The notes under the pieces are model-generated. The model saw only the letters and a program-made list of their open reading frames with translations. It was not told where the DNA came from and did no database searches. The position numbers and the translations under genes were made by a program. From assembly GCF_000006405.1 (NCBI RefSeq), contig NW_003202674.1, positions 27,755-91,754 of the forward strand: a stretch of 64,000 nt of DNA, read 5' to 3'. Of the stretch, positions 52,035 to 62,776 are shown one piece after another. This DNA is from Perkinsus marinus ATCC 50983. Taxonomy: Eukaryota; Perkinsozoa; Perkinsida; Perkinsidae. Each line of letters starts with the position of its first letter. Position 1 is the stretch's first letter.

Positions 52035-52487
52035 TTGACCATCTGGAGTGAACTGTATAACAGACTTGCAGGCCGACGCGGTGATCTCAGGATTAGCTTC
52101 AAATTCAATAAATGCATATCTTTCTCGAGACAAGACCACCGCAACAAGCGGAATAGGAACCAGTTCATTATGAGGTGAACAACAAAAAAACTGTGCCGCT
52201 GACGCGAGTATCTTACCCACGAAAAACTTCGCCTTCACAATATCCTCTTTTTGAGAAGCAGAAGCAATCAATGCAGCACTGAGTCTTGCTCTTCTCAGTC
52301 TCACAGCGATAACATCAGCCCGAGGCGGTTCAGCATCATTGTCCAATACGGCACCCATAGCGACAGCACAAGCATCTACCATTTCCCCCAACAATTCGGC
52401 ATCATCAAACGCTGCCTTCAACGTTCTCCAAGAGTCGGCCGAAAAGGGTGGTTGAGTTGATGACTCAACTATGGTCTCTGAGACCAT
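52014..52487 (-). pseudogene. Retroelement gag-like ORF, first part
   Basis: A 157-codon frame with ADSWRTLKAAFDDAELLGEM and VRLRRARLSAALIASASQ, helical like retroelement capsid proteins. Its apparent start lies inside a 19-bp hairpin (52460-52498) and its stop inside a chained palindrome, so both ends may be secondary. No zinc knuckle seen. Confidence 0.4.
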
Positions 52488-52563
52488 AGTTGAGTCATTT
52501 AATGACTGAGTTAATAACTAAATAATTTAGTTAATGACCTGAGTTAATGACTGTCATTAACTC
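52460..52563. repeat. Cluster of odd palindromes
   Basis: A 19-bp perfect stem (52460-52478 / 52480-52498, spacer T52479), then TAACTAAA-TAA-TTTAGTTA (52514-52532), then an 11-bp stem (52541-52551 / 52553-52563, spacer T52552). All share the word ATGACT/AGTCAT/AGTTA. Confidence 0.95.
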
Positions 52564-53082
52564 GTCTGAGTCAGGCAGATCTGGAGCAGTTGAAAATGTC
52601 GACGCCAACAACGGTGCGTCCATATTTCAAGACAGAGTATCGAGAAAAGGAACTAAATGAAAGAGATAAACAAAATACCAGGGCAATTCAAGCACAACGC
52701 CACTCAAAGGCAGCTGGAACACGAAACGCCATGAAGGTCAATCAAACAAAATAAATGAACAGTAGTGCGAAAAGAATTATGACAATCATGATAAACATGT
52801 ATGTGATTAGAAAATCATCGCGACTACTTAGTACGCGAAGCTAGTAATTTGCACAAATCTAGCTTCGCACTACCCGAATCGACCGACTTGAAAATGGTAC
52901 CCTGAATCCAACACACAACAAATTTACCTTTAATCAACCAAAAGGTACCAATCAACCTTTACCCATTATCCGTCGGATAAAACATCCAACAATACATGGA
53001 TTCCGACAACTATCGACCACATACTCGTCCAACAACTCCCCCAACACGGGGACACATCCATTGATGAGTAGACTAAACAGGT

Positions 53083-53129
53083 GACTAACCAACCACTATC
53101 ACAACTGTTGTGGTAGTGGTTGGTTAGTC
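53083..53129. repeat. 23-bp odd palindrome
   Basis: 53083-53105 and 53107-53129 pair around T53106 with a single mismatch. Confidence 0.95.
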
Positions 53130-53704
53130 GTCGTGTGGTACAACACAAGACAAATCCAAATAAACAGTGAAAAGAACATACACAAGTGCATATCTCAACA
53201 TACATATATATGTCCGACCAATAGCATAATCGGAACCATTCATCTGGACTGACTAACAAGGATATACAGACGTAACAAAACGAGAAGCAATCCGACAAAG
53301 CAACAATAACAGAATGTACAAGGAAACAGAAAGGGAAGAAACAGTCGAATGCTTAGATGTTAGCCTCAACAATAAGCATTATAGTTGAGTTTCCAGGAAC
53401 ACCACGAGGAGGTCTCTGAGCTCGTTCCCATCTAACAGTAAATCACAATGCATTCGTTGGACCTTCATAGATCTTCAACATCAACTTTAGCCGGGAAGCA
53501 ACGGACAAGCCGTGAGACATGAACAACTTTCACAGAATCTCTCCCACAGAATTTTTGCTTTCCGGAAAAGGCCATAATCGGGAGAATCTTTGTTAGTTAC
53601 AAGTCCTTTCTTAGAAAGAAACCCTATGATACGCCAACTTTTCTCAGCATAAGGGGGCTGATCAGCTTTATGCAAGTCCATAGTATGGTCTCCATACGAA
53701 CATC

Positions 53705-53726
53705 ACGTAAAGTTTACGTCGTAAAC
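53705..53726. repeat. S-S'-S odd palindrome chain
   Basis: ACGTAAA-G-TTTACGT overlaps GTTTACG-T-CGTAAAC. Confidence 0.9.
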
Positions 53727-53795
53727 GGACTATAGCACCAGGGTATAAGTCGTGTTTCGTGGAACACTGCAACTTCTCGTCAGCTAACTTAATGG

Positions 53796-53820
53796 CACTG
53801 TTCAGTGAACAGTGTTCACT
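53796..53820. repeat. S-S'-S odd palindrome chain
   Basis: CACTGTTCA-G-TGAACAGTG (9 bp) overlaps AGTGAACA-G-TGTTCACT (8 bp). Confidence 0.9.
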
Positions 53821-54480
53821 AATCGGTCCCATTCCACACGATCAGAGGCATGGGCATTGAGATCCACGTTGAACATCTCAACTGGGATACGATGCGTGAG
53901 TCACGCCGCGTGACAGAGTGTACCGTACCGTTGTAAGCTTTCATCACTCGGCCAACAACATCATCAGGCGACAGACTTGGATCATCAGCCATTGAAGAAC
54001 GCATCCACAGCCGTACCGTACGATGTAGGGACTCGATCATGCCATTCGACGGACATATGGCGCAGTGAACAGTCAGATAACGTCCGGTGAATCACAGTTC
54101 AAGAATGATACGCCATTATCCGTCAGAAGAGATTGCAGACGTTTACCGATGGCACGCCAGACTTCTTCAAAGGCATTAGTGACAGAAGTAACATCTTCAC
54201 CATCGATTCTGCACAAGCAGGCGAATTTAGATAAAACGCACTGCTGTGTTAAGTAAGGTACTCCAGGTAGTAGGTAGACAACGTCACGTTGTCAACGTGT
54301 GCACATACAATCGACCAAGGTGTCGCACTTCCGGGCAAGCCCGGAGATAAGAGACCAATATCGTGCTTTACCAACAGACGTTTGGTCTTGCGCGCACAAG
54401 TATCACAACTATACCTGCATGGCATAATGGTCCATGCACTGAATGGACCAGCTCGGCGATCAACTAGCCAGGTAGGACGG
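53819..54480 (-). pseudogene. LTR-retroelement integrase (broken)
   Basis: On the minus strand: a Cys-x2-Cys zinc-binding remnant (CRYSCDTCARKTKRLL) with GLLSPGLPGSATPWSIV, then IGKRLQSLLTDNGVSFLNC, the second catalytic aspartate motif (TDNGxxF), then MIESLHRTVRLWMRSS, equivalent of the NGxxE-R/H block. Stops and frame changes show it is dead. The upstream RNase H of the same orientation lies at 59020-59803, beyond an inserted LINE. The class is consistent with Ty3/Gypsy-type order RT-RH-IN. Confidence 0.7.
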
Positions 54481-54893
54481 GTACCACAACCTCCTTCCCT
54501 TGATAGTCAGCATAGTATCGCCGTACCAAGACGGCGATGTAGTCGATCTCGAAGCTTATGGCGACTTGTTGTAGATCAACTGGAATGACTTCAGGAAACG
54601 ATCGTTCGTGTCTCAGTGAACGTCGTACTCTGAAAAGGACCTCATCGTCATGCTGAGCTTCAACTACCACCCCAAGGTCGAGGACAAGCTCGTCACCGAG
54701 AAGTCTAGTAGTCGCACCAGCACATCCCACTCCCGTCCACAAGTTCATCTCCGAAGTCTTCTAAGTGGGCGGCTGGGATTAGTAGCTGTATACAGTCACA
54801 TGGCCAGCCAGTGGTGTACAGTGAAGCTAATTGATATTGTCCTGGCCAGACGGTATCATCTACCGGAGAATGGCACCCCCTTAGGCATAACTT

Positions 54894-56213
54894 ATGCCGC
54901 ATAAGGTCATGAGCGCTTGTAATGAGAATGAACAAGATAGGGTGCAGCCCCGTTATACGGCTGCGGTTAGGAAGGACCCCGTTTACGTGATCCAAAAGCC
55001 GTACTATAAAAGTACTGCTGAGGAGATGGAGTTGAAGGTGGTTCACTTCAACGCTGATGGTGCAAAACCAAAGCTACGGGAGACTCATCAGCTTATGTTG
55101 AAGTCGACTTGTGATGTTCTATGCATTCAAGAAGCAAAGCTTGGTGGTGGGGTAACTGATGGTAATCTCAAGCTAACAGGCTACGATCATGAACGGCGCG
55201 ATAGGTCTGGTAGTGCAAGCCGGGGTGGGGGACTCCTGACATATGTGTAAGACAAGATCAAGTATGATAGGCTATTGCTGGATGAGGATGACGGGAGTGG
55301 TGTAGGTGAAGGTTTAGATACAGAACTGTTGGTGGTGATGGTTTGGAAGGCGGGTAGGAGTTTTGTTGTGCCGAATATCTATCATTCCCCCTCGATAGCT
55401 CGCATCAATGTAGACTCATTGGACACTGTCCAGTGTGAGCTTCAGGAGTCTGAAAGTGTTATCTGGTGTGGTGATCTTAATGCAAAGTCACTACCTTGAA
55501 GTGGTGGTAGAAATGAGAATAGTTGTCGTGGGTTGCAGCTGGAAGAATGGATGAGTGATAGGTGCCATGTTTGTGTGAATAATGGAGATGTGACATATGT
55601 CTGTCGCCGTCTCGGTGCCAGTCATGGAGTCATTGATCTATGTATTGTAGACTGAGAGCTAGCCGCATGCTGCGAATGGTCGGTTTTCTGGGATGTGGGT
55701 GGCAGTGATCATCGTCCTTGCTTCTTGACAGTATCTGGTCTCAATAAGCTTGTATCTGAGCCGAAGCCTCGTTGGAATGTTGATAAGGACGATTGGGATC
55801 TCTTTGCGGAGGTGTTCGAGTCAAAAATTGGGGATTCTAAACCCACGGGGAATGTTGATAGAGATTTTGTTACGTATCGCAGGGCTATGACATTGAGAGC
55901 GATCCCGCGTGGCAAGGTTTTCAATTACTCCGCCTCCTATAAGGACCCTGAAGTTCGTGAGGCTGTCTCTAAGAGACAGAGCGCCAGTGAAGCTTATAGA
56001 TTAAATCCTACAGTAGAAAATCATGCTGCCGATAAGAAGGCTAGGGAAAGGGCAGAGAGGCTAACATGCAAGGCTCAGACATGTGAGTGGAGGACGTTTC
56101 TGCTTGATGTTGGCCCAACTACCCCTACCACTGAACTGTGGCATGCGCTGAAGGGTATACAGGCAAAGAGAGACTACAAGTGCCCGGGAAGAAATATCTT
56201 TTGCGTGGTGAGA
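54894..56213 (+). pseudogene. LINE APE-type endonuclease (broken)
   Basis: Pieces: 54894-55250 (ELKVVHFNADGAKPKL, CIQEAKLGGG: the N and QE metal-binding blocks), 55275-55499 (VIWCGDLNAKS, the GDxNA block), and 55500-56213 (ASHGVIDLCIVD, then GGSDHRPC, the catalytic SDH). Stops at 55250, 55499 and about 55651 interrupt it. The segment after SDHRP is the linker to the RT. Confidence 0.8.
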
Positions 56214-56649
56214 AGACTGTGGTGAATGAGAAAGATATAGCTGACACATTAGCCAGTCATTATGAGAGAGTATCGACTGTAAGGTTTGAGTCTAGTGATG
56301 CTGCAGTTAGGAAAGAATCTATCCGGTGCCTGAGGCGTGAGAGGATGTGGTTGAGGGGAGGGAAATTGTGTAATTTACCGACTGAGTGGTGTGAATGGCA
56401 ACAAGCGGTTAGTGAATTGGAAAAGGGGAAGACTCCAGGTGAAGATGGAATTGGGGTGTCGTGGTTGCAAAAAGGGAGAGAAGCTCAACTACGTTGGCTG
56501 TGGCACATTGTCAACACCTCTTTCATAGTGGGTAGGTTGCCTAAGGAGTGGAAAAGAGCTGAAATTAGAGGCACTCCAAAGAAGGCGGGTATTGTGTTGA
56601 GGCGGTTTTAGACCTATATCCTTGACATCAGTGTGCTGCAAAGCTGCTG

Positions 56650-56713
56650 AGCGGACTCTTCAAGGCTTGAAGAGTCCGCTTGACGAGTCTTGCTTGAAGT
56701 TCAAGCAAGACTC
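56650..56713. repeat. Two adjacent odd palindromes inside the RT ORF
   Basis: A 15-bp stem (56650-56664 / 56666-56680, spacer G56665) and a 14-bp stem (56685-56698 / 56700-56713, spacer G56699), only 4 nt apart. RT similarity breaks here. Confidence 0.95.
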
Positions 56714-57672
56714 ACCTTTCGTTCAGAAAACGCGAACCCTCCTATCCTTGGTAGTCGAGCGGCATACAGGCCTTGTCACAACACTGAAGATCTACTCATG
56801 AGAGGCCTTCATTTCGTTCATGAATGTTATCAAGGCTCTGCATGTGAAGCGATTGTTGGAGTAGCAGTTGATATGTCCAAGGTCTTTGACACTGCCTGGG
56901 TCCAGAAATTGACGCTGATACTCAGAGGGGTTGGTATACGTGGCAGGCTCTTGGTATGGTTGAATGACTTCTTGAAACATAGGAGGTTTCGTGTACACTG
57001 TGGGAACTCTGTGAGCGAGACTATGCGGCCGAATTGTGGTACACCTCAAGGAAGTGTGGTTTTACCATGGTTATTTGCTGTATTGGTCTCTCTGAGAGAC
57101 TCTCTCAGCTCCAAGATATTCTGGGTGAAAACTGTCTAGTGCTGCAATTTGCGGATGATATCTTGCTGTTGGTTAAATCTGAATCAAGAACCGGACCAGA
57201 GAGTCTGATGCAGACAGCTTTGAATCGTCTGCAAAGTCTTCGGAACAATCGTCTGCGGAGCTGGGCAGACGGCTTGAAGCTTACTATTAACGCTCTTAAG
57301 ACCCAGTGCATCGCTTTCACGCTTGGAAATGCCAAGTTCTTACCGAAGTTGTCTTTGTATGGTCAGCAGCTGAAATGTAAACCGACGCTAAGGTATCTGG
57401 GTATAATCCTAGATTCAGGCCTGAGCTGTCGGGCAAACGTTTATGCCCCGGTGGGTAATCTCAAGGCTAGGTTGAATCTCGTGCGTGCGGTCGCGGGGGC
57501 GAATTTTGGTCGCTCGGCAGCTGTGATTAGGTCTACGTATCAAGCAGTAGTGGAGTCTAGGATGAGATATACGTTATGCACTCAAGTTGCTGCTAGCGTG
57601 AGAGTGCTAGTTAAATTTCTGGTGCGAGACTTATTACTGGGTTGCCGAAACAAACTCCTGCTGAGTCAGCAC

Positions 57673-57699
57673 AACCAAGTCAGCAGTGCTGACTTGGTT
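57673..57699. repeat. 13-bp odd palindrome in the RT C-terminal region
   Basis: AACCAAGTCAGCA-G-TGCTGACTTGGTT, perfect. It does not break the reading frame here. Confidence 0.95.
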
Positions 57700-57870
57700 C
57701 TGCGTGAGTCTGGACTGAAACCAATCAACTATCTGCTAGATCTGGCCATTATAGGGTGGACTCTCCGGGCTCAGGCCTTGCCTTTCACTCATTTAGCGCA
57801 GTTCACCTTGGATGATTGGACGGGTTCCCGAAGACTGAAGAAATGAGCCCCACTGCACAGATTCGATGAT

Positions 57871-58974
57871 ATGATGGTCGAACTATCAGGTCTACTACCA
57901 GATGCTCTTCCTCAATGTTCAACTACTAGAGTAGTACCATATAGAGACCCCATATATAGACACTGCGCTGTTTTTGGCTCGGTTCGGTTAGACATCGGTC
58001 AAGGTGTTATGAAGAAAGATGGCAATGAAAAGGAGTTCAAGAGATGTGCTGAAGATATGCTCTCTGAACTTGGAGATGGGATCCTTGCAGTTTTCTCTGA
58101 TGGATCGAAGGCTGATGGTAGAGTGGGATGTGGCTATAGATGTGTGCTTGATGGGGAAGTTCTATGTGAGAAGGCAGTGCCGCTCAGTCCCTATGGTTCG
58201 ATCTATTATGCTGAGTTGCCTGGTGTCTTTTATGCTATACGGTGGTTACTGAGTATGGCTGGTAGACTGGTGAGTAATGGTATCTGTTTTCGCGTGGATA
58301 ATCAGTCGGTGGCCTATGCTCTGGGTGGTGGCTTCAATACCAGGGATCCAACGGTAACTACTGTTGTGGCCGAGGCCGAAGAACTCAAGGGACAATTGGG
58401 TGTTGGTCTTTTTCCCCAATGGATACCTTCGCACTGTGGCTTGGTTCATAATGACGCTGTGGATGCGCTTGCTACTCAAGTAACCATGGATGATCAAGTA
58501 GGTGGTAGGACTCTTGTCATCAATGATGACCTACCGATTCCGCTGTCTGATATTATATCCACTACTAAGGTGGTACTCAAAGATCGCCATCAAATCGTAC
58601 CGGAGCGGGCTGCGTACTTGGTGCGTGGATGTGCTCCTGGGCTGGCGGTATATCCTGGCCTGAGCAGGGAACATCAACCTTTGCTCTGTCGACTTAGGTG
58701 TGACTCTTTGAGAAGTATGAAATATGTTAAAGGGAGTCGAAGAGTAATACAGTGTTGTGTATGTGGAAAAGACTTGACTGCCAGTCATGCAGTCACTTGT
58801 GGCACTAATGTAGAGACAATTGAGCTGCTTCATCGAGGCATGGCTGGGAAGTGGATGACAACAGTTTGGCATCATTATCTAAAGCCCTCGATGATATTAT
58901 TCGAAGATTTGGTTTCGACTGCTAAGGCCTCACCACTCCTGATGTTATACTTGGTCCACTGTCTGGCCTTATGA
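57871..58974 (+). pseudogene. LINE RNase H domain and C-terminal Cys/His motif
   Basis: A 367-codon frame, still open, with all RNase H catalytic blocks: LAVFSDGSKADGRVG (Asp), IYYAELPGVFYAIRW (Glu), FRVDNQSVAYALGGG (Asp), and WIPSHCGLVHNDAVDALA (His/Asp). Near the end CCVCGKDLTASHAVTCG is the C-x2-C-x7-H-x4-C type motif common after LINE RNase H. It would remove RNA from the RNA:DNA hybrid. It is separated from the RT by a stop at 57846. Classed as a pseudogene because the element is broken upstream. Confidence 0.85.
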
Positions 58975-59019
58975 CTTGAAGATGTCAGTTTTCATCAGCT
59001 GTACCATTGCTCTTGTTGA

Positions 59020-59803
59020 TTACTGCTCGTGCTCATGATATGTCATTGGAAAAAAAACACATCCCACTACGTGGGTCGCTGTGGGGCTGCTGAGCAATTC
59101 GGCATCCACATGGATCTGTTCATCTCCATCTACCTCACAGTAGGTCAGAAGCTCTCCGAATGGAGCATCGACCCTGCTCAGTGGATCAGCTAAATTTGCC
59201 GCACTATCAACACGATGAACAGCGGAGCTTTCGTAGGTCTCAGCAATGTCATATGTAGACTGGAGCCTCCGACCGACCATTGTAGCTGACAGACCGCCCT
59301 TCTTAACGGCTTCACCTTGCATAAATTTCCGATCCACGCCCTCACACACGCATTGTCAACATAGAGGTGGACATGTCCCCCTATGAAAGGCGTCGCCCAT
59401 GCGAGAGCACGAGCCGCACCACACAGCTCATTGATATTGACATGTCGAAGAAGGGCTCGACGATCGAGCATCCAAGATGCATCACGCAAAACAATGAGCG
59501 GGCAATCGGTAAGGGTATAGCCCAGTACAGCACCTATGGTCGCGTTCGCTCAATATTATCATAGAACTGCAAAAGAGAACATTCGACGCCTAGCCGCTTC
59601 AGCCGTTTCAACAAGGCTGCCTAAAGGAGCGAAGCGATCGCTACACACATCTTTGCGGTCCCGCCTGAAAACAGTGAATCCTGAAAAGGCTGAAGGGCGA
59701 GTGAATCCGTTGTAGGGACTTTTTCTCCCACTAAAGCGGGTGAAAGCCTGACAATAGTGAACAACAAACTCGCCCGCACCGGTATCCTAAATATCAGTAC
59801 CAC
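59020..59803 (-). pseudogene. LTR/DIRS-type retroelement RNase H (broken)
   Basis: On the minus strand: ASWMLDRRALLRHVNINELC (catalytic Glu block N-x-x-E-L), GGHVHLYVDNACVRAWIGN (DN block), and HRVDSAANLADPLSRVDAPF (the ADxLSR end block typical of Ty3, BEL and DIRS RNase H). The upstream part (59803-59500) is the RT connection, frame-broken. It pairs in orientation and order with the integrase at 53819-54480. Confidence 0.75.
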
Positions 59804-59825
59804 AGTGGTACTGATATTTAGGATA
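59783..59825. repeat. 21-bp odd palindrome
   Basis: Stems 59783-59803 and 59805-59825 are perfect around A59804. It lies at the N-terminal edge of the RNase H/RT remnant. Confidence 0.97.
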
Positions 59826-59829
59826 TCAT

Positions 59830-61076
59830 AGTGGTGAGAGTTCTACCACTCTTTCCCGAACCGATTCAACTTTCAATGATCACTCTCTCTCCGGTTGCTT
59901 AATGTTTGAGTAGTCAGCTTGCTCACAGCAACCGCAGCGCTATGGACTACTGAGAACCGGGGCGCATATTATACAGATTGTCATCTTTTTCACGCATAGT
60001 TCTTCGTTGCGCGTCTTGAAGCGACTTTTCAAAAGTCGGAGCAACACGAACGGTCTAGTAATAGCTTTCGAGTCACCCTAAGCCATGGTTGTGGACAGGA
60101 AGTAGTACTCCCGAAGTACTGAATGGTGCACTTTCTTCGGGATTCGGGATTCGGAAGTCCGTGTCGTCTCCAGTCCACTTTTGATCAAATATTTTGTCTT
60201 CTGTTCCACTGTTCCATTACGAGGGAGTGAGTTTTCAGTCCGTTACCAACTAGCTGAAATACGCGATTGCCATAAGCAAAGCGTTTGAGTCCATAGTAGC
60301 GACTATAGAAGAAGTATGGGAACCTTGAAAATGAATAATTCTGGCAGTACCACAAGGATAAACAGCAATGCATGAGGCCACAGGCCCTAATGCTTGTTCC
60401 TCTTGAACATGAACAAATACAACTTCTATACTGAGCTCCTGGATAGCATTGTATTGCAACTCGTGGACCTGTAGTAACTGCTAAGGCGGCGTGCCAGCTG
60501 ATTTAGGCAAGCTTATTGGCCCTAGCTGGTCAATACCTCAAGTTGAGGTCCTCAACTGCCGCGGTTGAACCGCGTCTCAATTACAAAATTACCATGATGA
60601 TCACAGGATCTGATTCAAATCATTTGAACCCTGGACAGTCGGTTACTAACTCTAACTCCTGACGACTAGACCAACCGGTCGATTACAACACATATGACGT
60701 AAGGGGATCTCGGCTTGAATTTTGTTGGCGCGCCCTCGTGGGGCGCGCTAGTTCCTTCACTGTTATCAGGTTTCGCCGGAAATTTTTTCCGATTCACCAT
60801 TTCCAGGATTCACTGTTTCAAAGCCTGACTAAATTCATCGTCAGTAAGGCGGAGCGCTCGCTTCGTTGAGCAGATTAGTAAATTCCTTGTTAAAATTCCA
60901 GGTACTCGTAGATAGGTTATGTGAAAATACTACAACATAGGGGCTCAGATCACTTCTGTTACACCCAGTTTTCCCTCTTCTGTTACACCCGATCCCTCTC
61001 CGCCCGTTTCACTTTGCCTCTTCGCCCGTTTCGTCATTATATTACTGCTCTCTTGAAACGCTTCCTTCCTCTATCT
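59830..61076. other. Interval without a recognised gene
   Basis: It contains an odd palindrome chain at 60535-60575 (ACCTCAA-G-TTGAGGT, GTTGAGG-T-CCTCAAC, CGCGGTT-G-AACCGCG), a tRNA-like block at 60605-60685, and an 8-bp GC-rich hairpin at 60728-60748. Confidence 0.5.
60605..60690 (-). other. tRNA-like sequence (pseudo-tRNA or SINE head)
   Basis: On the minus strand TTGGTCTAGTCGTCAGGA matches a D-arm/A box and AGGGTTCAAATG a B box at about the right distance. The T stem does not pair and no acceptor helix is visible. Confidence 0.3.
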
Positions 61077-61105
61077 ATTCTCACAGTAAATTTTACTGTG
61101 AGAAT
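61077..61105. repeat. 14-bp odd palindrome
   Basis: ATTCTCACAGTAAA-T-TTTACTGTGAGAAT, perfect. Confidence 0.97.
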
Positions 61106-61191
61106 TACATGATCTATAATTACTTTACAGAGTTTTAAACTCGGTGTCTGAGCTCATCATTACATCGATTCCCTCCTTTCACAGCCCTCTC

Positions 61192-61725
61192 ATGTCCTCA
61201 TCAAATCATGCCACTCCTCCTCCTTCTCCGCACCGAAGGCCTCCATGTCTCTCCCCTGCCACCCGTCGCGAACTGCGCTTTCAACGACGCGCTGGAGAGT
61301 TCTTACCCCCAGCCTCGTGGTTCGAAGACCTCGCTCGCCGGAGACTCTTACATAAGTCCAACTTGACTACTTCACCACGTTTCATCTTAATCTCTCTATG
61401 TCAGATTCGTTCACGACTTTGCTGGAATGACAACTCCCCAGAGGCGCCGCCTTGCCCAGCTATGGCCTCACAATCGAGCTCCTATACCCTCTCACCTATC
61501 AAGAGAGGACAGGTTTCGCGTGACTTCTCCACTTATACGTATGCATGGTGGGAGAAAAGAACAAGGTTGAATTTACGGGTTGTATATTCGAGCTATACAT
61601 CGATACCCCATATGGTGTTTAGTATGGAAGCGGAATGTCCTCCATGTGTTATTCAGAGGCTCTTACACTCCGAAAAGAGGCGGCCCTTGTGCAGTTGTCA
61701 ATATCTTGTTCGTTCAGTTCCTTAG
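61192..61725 (+). CDS. Unknown ORF, Ser/Pro-rich N-terminus
   Basis: From ATG 61192 (MSSSNHATPPPSPHRRPP) the frame is open for 177 codons. After a Ser/Pro/Arg-rich start it has SWFEDLARRRLLHKSNL, then YAWWEKRTRLNLRVVYSSYT, and ends with several cysteines. It may be the 5' part of the gene whose exons are at 62138-62654, but no joining introns were established. No domain recognised. Confidence 0.35.
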   Translation: MSSSNHATPPPSPHRRPPCLSPATRRELRFQRRAGEFLPPASWFEDLARRRLLHKSNLTTSPRFILISLCQIRSRLCWNDNSPEAPPCPAMASQSSSYTLSPIKRGQVSRDFSTYTYAWWEKRTRLNLRVVYSSYTSIPHMVFSMEAECPPCVIQRLLHSEKRRPLCSCQYLVRSVP

Positions 61726-61875
61726 GAAATTTTCAACGAGTTAAATCAGCGGCGTGTTAGAGGCAGTAACGCCTACAGGGACCCCACGTATCACGTAAAT
61801 GTGTGTGACATGCTATGTGAATGCTTGTTAGAGATCAGCTCCTCCTGATGTTTATGACAAGTATAATTTCCGCCT

Positions 61876-61892
61876 AATTTGTCGGACAAATT
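61876..61892. repeat. 8-bp odd palindrome
   Basis: AATTTGTC-G-GACAAATT, perfect. Confidence 0.85.
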
Positions 61893-62137
61893 GGTCCATG
61901 CAGTTTTATCTCGCTGTGCTTGTCTTGAATAACACCAGCATGCTCGTCACCAGCAGACAGGCTCAACATCACATCAATGCGAACTCGAGAGTTGGGAAGT
62001 CCCATCTGGGTGCCGATCCCAGAAATATTGAGGATATTGACGGAAGTGGGAGTACCTAGCATACCATTCGCTCAGTACATCGTGAAATGGCATACCAAAT
62101 GCTCTTTGAATTGCCGAAACGTGTATATGGCTTATAG

Positions 62138-62654
62138 AGTTCTATCATAGAAACGTATCACACACTGGGTACAACCACAAGCTCCGCGTCTTGGACTAAT
62201 CACATCAACAACTTTGGTCTGCCGCCTCCGTCGAAGATCGAGCATTCAGGATGCGAATGGGATCATGGTACTGTTGAGCGTATGAAGCATTCGGACGCAA
62301 TTTTCTTAGTAGGGGCATTTGGTCCCACCAGTTTGCCGGAAACTTCTGATGTTGTGGTTGACATCAACGCGAAATGCGCCCCGAAATCTGCCGATTCGGT
62401 GAGTCTCAACTCTCGTCTATGATCGAGCTTGCTCCAAATAGATGTCACTGAAGGACCTTCGTGCTGCACTTCAAGCTTCGCACAAGCGTATGATGGCCAT
62501 CGTTGAGGAGGAGAGAGAATTAGATATGAACGGGAGTGCCTTTACTGGCGCAACCACGACCAATGGTCCCTGTCAAGAGCTCGAAAGCTCTGAAGGATAT
62601 GTCAGGCTGAGAGAATGGGCGGAGCGAAGCGGGTTCGGAATAAGCGGAAATTAA
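62138..62654 (+). CDS. Unknown gene, two 3' exons
   Basis: Exon 62138-62398 (87 codons) follows a GCTTATAG acceptor and joins in phase, across a 43-nt GT-AG intron, to exon 62442-62654, which ends TAA. The protein has NHINNFGLPPPSKIEHSG, DAIFLVGAFGPTSLPE, and a charged helical end (KDLRAALQASHKRMMAIVEE). Its 5' exons are not located; 61192-61725 is a candidate. No family recognised. Confidence 0.5.
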
Positions 62655-62776
62655 TACTATGGTGTTTGATTCGATTACTATTCAATGCACGTTGGTGTTG
62701 TCATGTATTAGAGGATAATTAGTAAGTCATGTTTCATCGAAGCCAGTCTTAATCCGGGGCTGATGCTTACAGGTGT

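Larger units (their letters stand above)
56222..57846 (+). pseudogene. LINE reverse transcriptase (broken)
   Basis: Blocks in order: KTPGEDGIGVSWL; LPKEWKRAEI; RPISLTSVCCKAAERTL; AAYRPCHNTEDLLM; VAVDMSKVFDTAW (motif A); GTPQGSVVLPWLFAV (motif B); LVLQFADDILLLV (motif C, FADD); LRYLGIILDSGLS (thumb). Frame changes at about 56609-56750 and 57050-57130. The first lies at two perfect hairpins (56650-56713). Confidence 0.85.
54700..58974 (+). mobile_element. Decayed non-LTR retrotransposon (EN-RT-RNase H), plus strand
   Basis: Domain order endonuclease, reverse transcriptase, RNase H, with C-terminal Cys/His motif, typical of I-like LINEs that keep RNase H. It is inserted in opposite orientation between the RNase H and integrase parts of the minus-strand LTR element. 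The exact 5' end is unclear (coding from about 54894); the 3' end is near 58980. Multiple stops and frameshifts. Confidence 0.85.

Noticed and set aside
52834-52868. 10-bp inverted repeat GCGAAGCTAG ... CTAGCTTCGC as a MITE
   Set aside because: Only 14 nt between arms and no second copy seen in the window.
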